A DNA stretch of 5,031 nucleotides, taken from positions 1-5,031 of the forward strand of contig DAOVSY010000244.1 of NCBI GenBank assembly GCA_030633365.1, given 5' to 3'. Below the pieces are notes generated by a model. The model made no database searches. It saw only the letters and a list, made by a program, of their open reading frames with translations, and had not been told where the DNA came from. Numbering within the stretch: position 1 is the stretch's first letter; the number at the start of each line of letters is the position of its first letter. Shown here in pieces: positions 1 to 5,031 of the stretch. The stretch is from Spirochaetaceae bacterium (lineage in GTDB: Bacteria > Spirochaetota > Spirochaetia > B11-G9). The position numbers were made by a program, and so were the translations under genes.

Positions 1-447
1 AATACCGCTCATATCCATATAGCCCCAGTATTTCCATGGACCATATTCATAGTAAGGATGACCTTCATCAAGCTGTCTTTTGTGTGAAAAAACAACTGCA
101 TCTGCGTTAAAATCTGTGCCATCATGGAATTTTACACCTTTTCTTAAGTGAAAAACATATTCAAGACCATCATCAGCTACGTCCCAGCTTGTTGCAAGAC
201 CGGGAATTAATGCAGTGGAACCAGGTTCAAACTCTACAAGACTATTGTAGATGTTATTTGCAATCATAAAAGATTCACCATCTGTTTCTCTTGCAGGATC
301 AAGTCCTACTGCATCACCAGCATGAGCAAATACAAGAACTCCACCAGCTTTTCCGTCTGCAGCTGCAGGTTCATCTTTGGCGCCGCCGGCAAACATCATT
401 GCAGGAACAATACTAAGCACCAGTAAAAGAATTAAAATTTTCTTCAT
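1..447 (-). CDS. ABC transporter substrate-binding protein, peptide-type (SBP_bac_5), N-terminal part
   Basis: This is the first 149 codons of an extracytoplasmic solute-binding protein of the DppA/OppA family (family 5), which delivers peptides or similar ligands to an ABC permease. The gene runs off the left edge, so its C-terminal two-thirds or more is missing. Visible features are a signal peptide (Met-Lys-Lys, then a hydrophobic core at about residues 4-19, with cleavage likely near Phe-Ala-Gly-Gly), a linker rich in Ala/Gly/Asp, the LDPA segment, and the family signature around residues 84-120 ([20 protein letters not shown] followed by [17 protein letters not shown]). There is no lipobox cysteine, so the protein is either a soluble periplasmic protein or anchored in another way. 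The ATG at 447 is preceded by AAGGAG (455-460) at a 7-nt spacing, which fixes the start. Ligand specificity cannot be read from this fragment. Transporter permease genes may follow to the left, outside the window. Confidence 0.9.
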   Translation of the reverse strand, partial: MKKILILLLVLSIVPAMMFAGGAKDEPAAADGKAGGVLVFAHAGDAVGLDPARETDGESFMIANNIYNSLVEFEPGSTALIPGLATSWDVADDGLEYVFHLRKGVKFHDGTDFNADAVVFSHKRQLDEGHPYYEYGPWKYWGYMDMSGI

Positions 448-478
448 TCATTTTCTCCTTTTTGAAAATATCTGAATG

Positions 479-511
479 ATTATACACTGGAAGTGTTGTT
501 ATAAGAACAAC
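479..511 (-). promoter_or_regulatory. Candidate promoter and operator of the substrate-binding protein gene
   Basis: On the minus strand a perfect TATAAT (479-484) lies about 31 bases upstream of the ATG. This would give a leader of roughly 25 nt that contains the AAGGAG site. No good -35 box is present at 17 bp; TTGTTC (505-510) lies at a long 20-bp spacing. Overlapping the -35 area is a perfect 6-5-6 inverted repeat, GTTGTTATAAGAACAAC (495-511), the sort of site a dimeric repressor or activator could bind. The 9-mer TTGTTATAA at its left end recurs at 524-532. The -10 call is fairly good; the operator role is inference. Confidence 0.45.
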
Positions 512-632
512 TTTTCTAAAAAATTGTTATAATTAATTCTAATAAATGGTATGGAAGTGGTAAAAATGTCTATTTTCATTAAAAATAATAATTTATATTG
601 GAAAACAAACAATTCTATGTTAAGAATAGAGC

Positions 633-830
633 ATGGGACTTTTGGATAAATCTGAATTATACACTAAGCAGTTTTCTGCTTCTGATCCAATTATAAAAAC
701 AGTAATGGAAAGACTCTTTGCACGGAAGGAAAAAAGTCTCCTAGAGAATATACATATCCAGATGAATACAGATGTTTATAATGAACTTGTAAAAAAGGGT
801 TATTTTAAACGTCGAAAAAGCGACCGGTAG
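633..830 (+). CDS. Small hypothetical protein, 65 aa
   Basis: I do not recognise this protein. It is the only plausible plus-strand gene and encodes 65 residues without a signal peptide or membrane segment. The middle is likely helical (about residues 20-45, with MERLFARKEKSLLENI), and the C-terminus is strongly basic, ending Lys-Arg-Arg-Lys-Ser-Asp-Arg. Codon use is AT-rich like the neighbouring genes, which argues for a real or recently real gene. No convincing Shine-Dalgarno sequence precedes the ATG; only a weak AGAATAGAG-like stretch is present. The stop codon abuts repeat-like DNA beginning at about 831, so the ORF could be the 5' remnant of a longer gene cut by a repeat insertion. It could also be spurious. 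It is transcribed divergently from the substrate-binding protein gene and convergently with the lipid operon. Confidence 0.35.
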   Translation: MGLLDKSELYTKQFSASDPIIKTVMERLFARKEKSLLENIHIQMNTDVYNELVKKGYFKRRKSDR

Positions 831-838
831 AGAGTTGT

Positions 839-893
839 CTCGATACATTTTTGCACCCTTCGATACGAGACTCCGTCTCTACTCAGGACAAGC
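839..893. repeat. Dispersed-repeat-like palindromic element
   Basis: Two copies of TCGATAC (840-846 and 860-866) are followed by a perfect small hairpin, GAGAC-TCC-GTCTC (867-879), and then by TACTCAGGACAAGCG. An inverted copy, GTATCGAG (996-1003), matches CTCGATAC (839-846), so the 839-1003 segment is bounded by 8-bp inverted ends. The layout TTCGATAC, short hairpin, TACTCAGGACAAG resembles intergenic palindromic repeats I remember from many bacterial genomes. Membership in a specific family is inference and cannot be tested with one window. Confidence 0.5.
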
Positions 894-950
894 GCAAAAA
901 CACTCGACAACCGGTTGATATACAGGAACACCGTACCCCGAGTGATTGCG
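893..950 (-). terminator. Possible transcription terminator of the lipid operon
   Basis: About 60 bases after the FGGY kinase stop codon, the minus strand can pair CGCAA (950-946) with TTGCG (897-893), and CACTCG (944-939) with CGAGTG (906-901). The inner stem is followed by TTTTT (900-896). The loop is long (about 32 nt) but contains the perfect palindrome CAACCGGTTG (908-917), which could form a nested hairpin. The stem is short and the loop large, so this is a weak call. It may simply be part of the repeat-like segment. Confidence 0.25.
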
Positions 951-1010
951 AATTTTTAATAAATATTCTTCTCCAGCATAATTTTCATAGCAATAGTATC
1001 GAGGGGTATT

Positions 1011-2555
1011 CTACTCTACGCTCAAAGCAGCCTTTAAGGCATTTTCCCATCGTTTAATAATTTTATCTCTAAGATCAGATTTGATCCTCGGCTCAAAAAT
1101 ATCATATTTTTTTTCTAGATTAGCAATCTCATCAAAACTTTTCCAGATTCCTGCAGACATTCCTGCAAGATATGCAGCCCCAGTAGCGGCAACTTCATGC
1201 TCTCCGGATCTGGCAACTGAATGATCGGAAAGATCTGCTATACATTGAAGAAGAAGATCTGAACGACTAACACCTCCATCAGTCTTAATAGTAGTTACTT
1301 TAATTCCTGTATCCTTTTTAATCCCATTAAGAATATCAACTAGCCTCATGGCAATTCCCTGAAGAACCGCTCTTGCTACATGACGCCTGTGAGTATCCAG
1401 TGAAAGTCCAAAAATCGTTCCTCTGGCAGTAGGTTTAAAGTGAGGAAACCTTATACCGGAAGGAGTCGGAACAAAAACAACCCCTTCAGAATCTTCACAT
1501 TCTGCGGCAAGTTCATTTAAAACTTTGGGAGTATCCGATAAACCTATACCCTGTCCCAGCCAGTCAATTAACCGGCCGGCAGTTGCCATGGATCCTTCCA
1601 GCATATATGTAGTTCTTCCATTGATTCTCCAGGCTACAAGAGGGAATAGTCCACGCCGGGAAAGACCTGGTTTATATCCCATATTTACATCCACAAACGA
1701 ACCGGAGCCCTGGGATATTTTAACATCCCCTTTTTGAAAACAACAATGTCCAAAAAGAGAAGACATCTGATCCCCAACAACAGATCCAATGGGAATTGCT
1801 GCTCCATTAAACAGATCTGGCGATGTTACTCCAAAGTCATCAACTGTTTCCTTTACAACAGGGAAAATCCCCATAGGTATTTTAAACAAATTACAAAATA
1901 TTGAATTCCATTTAAGGTCAAAATGATTATAAAGAGAAGTAGAAGCAGCATTAGAAGTATCAGTGGCATGAACCTTTCCACCTGTCAACTTATAAACAAA
2001 CCATGTATCAAGAGTCCCAAACAATAACTCTCCATTTTTTGCCTTTTTATACATATCAGGCCGCCTATTAAACAGCCATAATAATCGGGGAAGTGCATGA
2101 TCTGTAATAAACTTTAACATTCCGGTAGCTGTTAACATAGCTCCCCGGGTAAAAGTACTAACAATTGCAGCACCCAGTTTTACAAAATGCCACTTTATAT
2201 TTCTATTTATTTCTGCAGTTAATTCTGCAGACCTTATATCCGACCAGCTTAGAAAATTGCAACAGGTTTTCCCATTTTTATCCCAAAGTGTAAAAGTAGA
2301 CCTTTGAACACTAATCCCTATAGAAGTAACTTCATAAGGATCAACATTACAATTATTTAGAAGATTATTTATAGCAGCAAGAAATTGATTCCAGAGTTCT
2401 TCCGGATCATACTCAACAGCTCCAGGTTCAGTTGATATAACCTTAGTAGGAGTTTGTTCTCTTCCCACAATCTGACCCTGTGTGTTAAATAAAAGAGCCC
2501 TTATACTGGAGCCTCCGGCATCTACAGCAATTATATATTTTTTTATTTGTGCCAT
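1011..2555 (-). CDS. FGGY-family carbohydrate kinase, GK5-like putative glycerol kinase
   Basis: This is a full-length, 514-residue ASKHA-fold kinase, predicted to be cytoplasmic and to transfer phosphate from ATP to glycerol or a related polyol. The N-terminal phosphate loop is DAGGSSIRA (12-20). LLFGTLDTW (177-185) and the DTSNAAST stretch follow as in GlpK. The catalytic-base position is kept as GDQ (Asp262). The second phosphate loop is GSGSF (283-287), and the C-terminal FGGY signature begins TDGGVSRSDLLLQ (425-437). Several segments (GISVQRSTF, CCFQKGDVKI, EDSEGVVFVP) match my recollection of human GK5 better than E. coli GlpK. The glycerol contacts Glu84 and Tyr135 of E. coli GlpK appear to be replaced (QRS at 84-86; Asp or His near 152-153), and the 104-160 region is about 16 residues longer than in GlpK and hydrophobic. 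Its ATG lies inside the acyltransferase end (13-base overlap) with no clear Shine-Dalgarno, suggesting translational coupling. The kinase family is certain; the substrate is not. Confidence 0.92.
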   Translation of the reverse strand: MAQIKKYIIAVDAGGSSIRALLFNTQGQIVGREQTPTKVISTEPGAVEYDPEELWNQFLAAINNLLNNCNVDPYEVTSIGISVQRSTFTLWDKNGKTCCNFLSWSDIRSAELTAEINRNIKWHFVKLGAAIVSTFTRGAMLTATGMLKFITDHALPRLLWLFNRRPDMYKKAKNGELLFGTLDTWFVYKLTGGKVHATDTSNAASTSLYNHFDLKWNSIFCNLFKIPMGIFPVVKETVDDFGVTSPDLFNGAAIPIGSVVGDQMSSLFGHCCFQKGDVKISQGSGSFVDVNMGYKPGLSRRGLFPLVAWRINGRTTYMLEGSMATAGRLIDWLGQGIGLSDTPKVLNELAAECEDSEGVVFVPTPSGIRFPHFKPTARGTIFGLSLDTHRRHVARAVLQGIAMRLVDILNGIKKDTGIKVTTIKTDGGVSRSDLLLQCIADLSDHSVARSGEHEVAATGAAYLAGMSAGIWKSFDEIANLEKKYDIFEPRIKSDLRDKIIKRWENALKAALSVE

Positions 2556-3262
2556 AATGGTATTGGAGATTCAGGACTATAGATCCCTTCTTCCAGAAAC
2601 CTGAGATATTTTTCATCTGCTGATTCTATATCTGAATATTCACCCCTGTATTCCTCTGGAAGCAATTTAGCAAGTTGTACCATAATTGAAAAAAGAAGAT
2701 CTTTTCTTACCTGCCCTGAGATTCTTTCCTTCCCAGGTTCAATAAAAAAGGGTTGGCCTATCCTAATTGTAAAATCCGTTCTTTTAAATCTCTTAAAATT
2801 TTTCCAAAAATTCTCACTTCCATAGTGTGCAAAAGGAATTATAGGAACATTATTCTGTATTGCCATGGTTATTATTCCCGGGAAGGCTTTTTTTAAAACA
2901 CCTGTTTTATTTCTTGAACCTTCCGGTGCCAATGCCAACATTCTACCCTGTTTTAAAACATCTGATATTTTTCTGAATGCATTCATATCTGCCGTTCCAC
3001 GTTTAATAGGAACGCCATTCCATTGCCTTGCTAAAAAACCATATAAAGGTATATTCCAGCTTTCTTCTTTAGCTAATCCAGAAACAGGACGGGGCAAAAG
3101 ATGGGTATATAAAAGTGGTACTTCCAAAAAATTTGTATGATTAAACATAATAAGAGCAGGACCCTTATAAGGGATTTTTTCAAGCTCTCTATCATCAATT
3201 CGACAACTTGTGTCTATCATCCCTTTTATTATACCAGTAACTATTTTACCTGCAATATTCAA
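2543..3262 (-). CDS. PlsC-like 1-acyl-sn-glycerol-3-phosphate acyltransferase
   Basis: This 239-residue protein of the LPLAT/PlsC family, of usual length, is predicted to transfer an acyl chain to lysophosphatidic acid or a similar acceptor at the inner face of the membrane. All four family blocks are present in order: motif I NHTNFLE (41-47), motif II GVPIKRG (83-89), motif III APEGSRN (112-118) and motif IV NNVPIIPF (137-144). Motif I reads H-x4-E instead of the usual H-x4-D. I believe this also occurs in a bacterial subgroup with NHxNFLE, so it need not mean loss of activity. The N-terminus is mildly hydrophobic but has no clear membrane helix. The start is TTG (3262-3260), overlapping the TGA of the lipid kinase gene as TTGA, with a strong GGGAGGG ribosome site 8 nt upstream. 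The next in-frame Met is residue 15, which would cost part of the N-terminal amphipathic segment. The gene is coupled to the FGGY kinase downstream. Confidence 0.9.
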   Translation of the reverse strand: MNIAGKIVTGIIKGMIDTSCRIDDRELEKIPYKGPALIMFNHTNFLEVPLLYTHLLPRPVSGLAKEESWNIPLYGFLARQWNGVPIKRGTADMNAFRKISDVLKQGRMLALAPEGSRNKTGVLKKAFPGIITMAIQNNVPIIPFAHYGSENFWKNFKRFKRTDFTIRIGQPFFIEPGKERISGQVRKDLLFSIMVQLAKLLPEEYRGEYSDIESADEKYLRFLEEGIYSPESPIPLWHK

Positions 3263-4242
3263 TTACCTATCCCTCCCCCCTGGCCGTTCGCTTCGCTCAC
3301 TGCTCGGGTATGCGTCCTTACTTCAGAATATATCTGTAATGCATTTGAAATACACTCAACTCTTAGTTTTTTACCATCTGTACAAATAGTTTCACCATCT
3401 GCATGACAAATTAAACTTCCTGTAACAGCTTCAACATTATACTCTTTAGATTTAGCCATTGTAATAACAGTGTTTTCTGATTGGGTTCCCTTTGTATATT
3501 GAAGCATTAATTTTAACATTTTTATTCTGCTTATGTGTTTGACAGGCATACAAAGATCAAAAACTCCGTCATCAACTTTACCATCAGGAGCCATAAAAAA
3601 AGCTCCACCCATTCTACTGCCGTTTAAAATTGAAACCTGGCTGGATTCAACTTTATGAGTCTCACCATTATATGTAACAAGAAGAGAAGGAGCTTTTGGA
3701 TATTTAAAAAGGGTAACAATTGCCCCCCAGGCATATGTAATGGGACCATGAATGAACTTTAGTTTAGCAGCTTCCAGGCCAACCATTGTGTCAAAGCCTA
3801 TACCAATCCCATTTACAAAATAACGACCATCAGGATAATCCCCCCCTGAGATAAGTCCAATATCCAAAGGAGAGGTATTATCATTAATTATATTTTCTGC
3901 CGCTTTGGAAACATCAGAAGGAACCCCTGCTCCATATGCAAAATCATTGCCCCTGCCAATAGGAAGTACACCAAAAGCAGGCAGATTAGAAACATGCGAA
4001 GAAGATTCCATAATACCGTTTATTACCTCATTGCAGGTACCATCTCCACCTGCAGCAACAATACCAGAGTAGCCGTTTGTTACTGCATCTTTTGCCAGAA
4101 GTGCAGCATCCCACACTTTTTCAGTAATTGAAATATCATAGCTAATACCTGATTGATCAAATATCGCCCTTATCCCTGGAAGCTGTTTTGCACCATTCCC
4201 CATGCCGGACTTAGGGTTAAGTATAATTTTAGTTTTACCCAT
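3259..4242 (-). CDS. Diacylglycerol kinase family lipid kinase (YegS/DgkB-like)
   Basis: This 327-residue lipid kinase has the DAGK catalytic domain followed by the YegS-type C-terminal beta domain. It probably phosphorylates diacylglycerol to phosphatidate using ATP, although the family also includes kinases for sphingoid bases and other lipids. Visible signatures are NPKSGMGNG (9-17), the nucleotide-binding GGDGT (65-69), PIGRGNDFA (94-102), NGIGIGFD (144-151), APDGKVDDG (218-226) with its metal-binding acidic pair, and HADGE (280-284), carrying the conserved catalytic-region glutamate. All key residues are intact, so the enzyme should be active. Family members usually end near residue 306 (ALQIYS). 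Here about 20 extra residues follow, ending in QGGGIGN; they are encoded by a GC-rich repeat-like segment and are probably unstructured. The ATG shares one base with the preceding helicase stop (TAATG), with GAAG just upstream, so translation is likely coupled. Confidence 0.94.
   Translation of the reverse strand: MGKTKIILNPKSGMGNGAKQLPGIRAIFDQSGISYDISITEKVWDAALLAKDAVTNGYSGIVAAGGDGTCNEVINGIMESSSHVSNLPAFGVLPIGRGNDFAYGAGVPSDVSKAAENIINDNTSPLDIGLISGGDYPDGRYFVNGIGIGFDTMVGLEAAKLKFIHGPITYAWGAIVTLFKYPKAPSLLVTYNGETHKVESSQVSILNGSRMGGAFFMAPDGKVDDGVFDLCMPVKHISRIKMLKLMLQYTKGTQSENTVITMAKSKEYNVEAVTGSLICHADGETICTDGKKLRVECISNALQIYSEVRTHTRAVSEANGQGGGIGN
3271..3281 (-). promoter_or_regulatory. Purine-rich ribosome-binding site for the TTG-started acyltransferase
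   Basis: The minus strand reads AGGGGGGAGGG, then eight bases, then the TTG start. This strong Shine-Dalgarno-like stretch supports TTG as the real start codon. It lies inside the last codons of the lipid kinase gene, at the edge of the GC-rich repeat-like segment. Confidence 0.65.
3279..3325. repeat. GC-rich repeat-like segment inside the lipid-kinase 3' end
   Basis: Positions 3281-3320 are about 60% GC in a window that is well under 40% GC. The segment includes a tandem TTCGC-TTCGC (3287-3296) and the stretch GGGTATGCGTCCTTACTTCAG, which loosely resembles the CGATAC...CGTCTCTACTCAG part of the intergenic element at 860-886. It encodes residues of the lipid kinase beyond the usual end of the family. 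I infer that a dispersed repeat landed here in frame; no copy of identical sequence exists in the window. Confidence 0.45.
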
Positions 4243-5031
4243 TACTTCTTATTTTTACCCTTGAAAAGTTTCTTTAAAAATCCTTCTTTTTTCTTACTGT
4301 CTGTTTTCTTTGCAGGTTCTGATGATTTTAATTTGAAGTTTTCACCATATTTACTCTTATAATAAGCAAGCTTCTCTGCTTCTGTACTTGTCCGTGTTAG
4401 TTTTACAGTTGTATTCCTGTCAGCCCCAACATTATTATTTCCGTTCGGTCTTTTTTTATTATTAGGATTACTTCCAGTTTGATTTTTGTTTTTAGCATAA
4501 GAAGAATTTGCTACTGTTTTTGCAGAGCGGGTACCACCTGGAAGATTCTTAATATTCCCTGCTCCGGAACCAGTACCGGAAGATTTAGTTGAGGGTCTCC
4601 CCCCCCGGTAATTAGAACGATTACCAGTTTCAGGCTTAGCTTTTCGATTGTTATCCCTTGATGGAGGTCTACTAACAGAAGGTCTTCCACTGGCTCTTTC
4701 ACTGGCTCTTCCTCTGTTATCATATGGTTTTCTACCATCACCAGATTTAACAGCAGCTTGTTTTTCCCGGTAGAAATTCCTACCTGCACTTTTATCGACT
4801 AAAAACATATCTGCTTCGGGCCATTCAACCGGAATTTTCATACTGATATATTTTTCAATTGCTTCAAGACCATAAACAAATTTTTCACAGGCAAATGTTA
4901 CAGCTTTACCGGATTTACCCGCTCTTGCTGTACTACCTTTTCTATGTACATAGTAATCCAGTCAATCTGTAATATTATAAGGAAATTGCTTTTCAAGATT
5001 ATTTACATGAAGACCTCTGGCTGCAACATCA
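4242..5031 (-). pseudogene. rhlB: RhlB-type DEAD-box RNA helicase, C-terminal part with in-frame stop
   Basis: This is the C-terminal part of an ATP-dependent RNA helicase; it enters from the right edge, so the N-terminal RecA domain is outside the window. Motif V is visible as DVAARGLH (5030-5007). It is followed by YVHR, a degraded motif VI (HRKGSTARAG instead of HRxGRxxRxG), then ACEKFVYGLEAIEKYI and KIPVEW. This closely parallels the end of E. coli RhlB (ACEEYALNLPAIETYI, then IPV). A TGA at 4964-4962 interrupts the frame between motif V and motif VI. The second arginine of motif VI, needed for ATP hydrolysis in DEAD-box proteins, is serine. After the TGA the frame stays open for about 240 codons through a basic, low-complexity tail rich in Arg, Gly, Asn, Ser and Lys that ends GFLKKLFKGKNKK, a style seen in RNA-binding helicase tails. 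The ATG at 4841 has no ribosome site and is not a convincing separate start. A recent pseudogene is most likely; sequence error near a contig end is the main alternative. Confidence 0.72.
4599..4606 (-). repeat. G8 homopolymer tract in the helicase tail
   Basis: Eight consecutive G bases on the coding strand encode part of Arg-Gly-Gly in the low-complexity tail. Loss of one G would move translation into another frame that ends at 4511, removing the last 90 or so residues, including the lysine-rich terminus. It is the longest G/C run in the window and a possible slippage site. Confidence 0.6.

Noticed and set aside
566..649. Plus-strand 27-codon ORF overlapping the start of the 65-aa ORF, a possible leader peptide
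   Set aside because: It is rich in Asn/Lys/Ile as expected of random AT-rich DNA, has no clear ribosome site and resembles nothing known.
851..1057. Plus-strand 68-aa reading frame
   Set aside because: It runs through repeat-like DNA and into the antisense of the FGGY kinase end, with no protein-like features.
2865..3406. Plus-strand reading frames opposite the acyltransferase and lipid kinase
   Set aside because: They are antisense to genes with full sets of conserved motifs and have no recognisable domains.
4511..4789. Minus-strand 92-aa reading frame
   Set aside because: It is an out-of-frame shadow of the low-complexity helicase tail. It matters only as the frame reached by slippage at the G8 tract.
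4242..4841. Separate 199-aa basic protein starting at the ATG at 4841
   Set aside because: The same frame continues upstream into clear helicase sequence, and no ribosome site precedes this ATG. It is the tail of the helicase, not an independent gene.
4962..4964. TGA in the helicase read as a sense codon (Trp recoding or selenocysteine)
   Set aside because: The lipid kinase gene ends with TGA at 3259-3261 at a sensible place overlapping the next start, tryptophans elsewhere use TGG, and the aligned helicase position is not a catalytic cysteine. The nearby motif VI damage fits decay or error better.
1..5031. CRISPR array, tRNA, rRNA or transposase
   Set aside because: I saw no regularly spaced direct repeats, no cloverleaf with a recognisable anticodon arm and no transposase motifs on either strand.

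Overview
The window is AT-rich and probably comes from a spirochaete or a close relative. This is an inference. The first gene begins with a signal peptide ending in Phe-Ala-Gly-Gly and has no lipobox cysteine, a style I associate with spirochaete solute-binding proteins. The lipid-kinase motif GRGNDFA and the lysine-rich helicase tail fit the same group. The standard stop codons appear to be in use.

Layout: nearly everything reads on the minus strand. At the right edge (4242-5031) is the C-terminal part of an RhlB-type DEAD-box RNA helicase. It carries an in-frame TGA and a damaged motif VI, so it looks like a pseudogene, although its long basic tail is still open. Directly downstream, joined by overlaps of 1, 4 and 13 bases, come three lipid or glycerol genes: a diacylglycerol-kinase-family lipid kinase (3259-4242), a PlsC-like acyltransferase (2543-3262, TTG start) and an FGGY kinase most like the metazoan GK5 branch of glycerol kinases (1011-2555). 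The operon promoter must lie beyond 5031.

Between the operon end and the left-hand gene is a short segment with repeat-like inverted elements (about 831-1010), a small plus-strand ORF of unknown function (633-830) and an AT-rich intergenic region (448-632). That intergenic region holds a candidate promoter and a perfect inverted repeat for the left-hand gene, the 5' part of an oligopeptide/dipeptide-type ABC substrate-binding protein (1-447).

Working model (inference): the three coupled genes form a small glycerolipid module. The FGGY kinase would phosphorylate glycerol or a related polyol, the acyltransferase would acylate a lysophosphatidate-like acceptor, and the lipid kinase would return diacylglycerol to phosphatidate. 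A GC-rich repeat-like segment forms the 3' end of the lipid-kinase gene. It supplies both that protein's unusual C-terminal tail and the ribosome-binding site of the acyltransferase. I see no CRISPR array, tRNA, rRNA or transposase. The most notable observations are the GK5-like kinase in a bacterial lipid cassette, the repeat-derived tail and RBS, and the decaying helicase.
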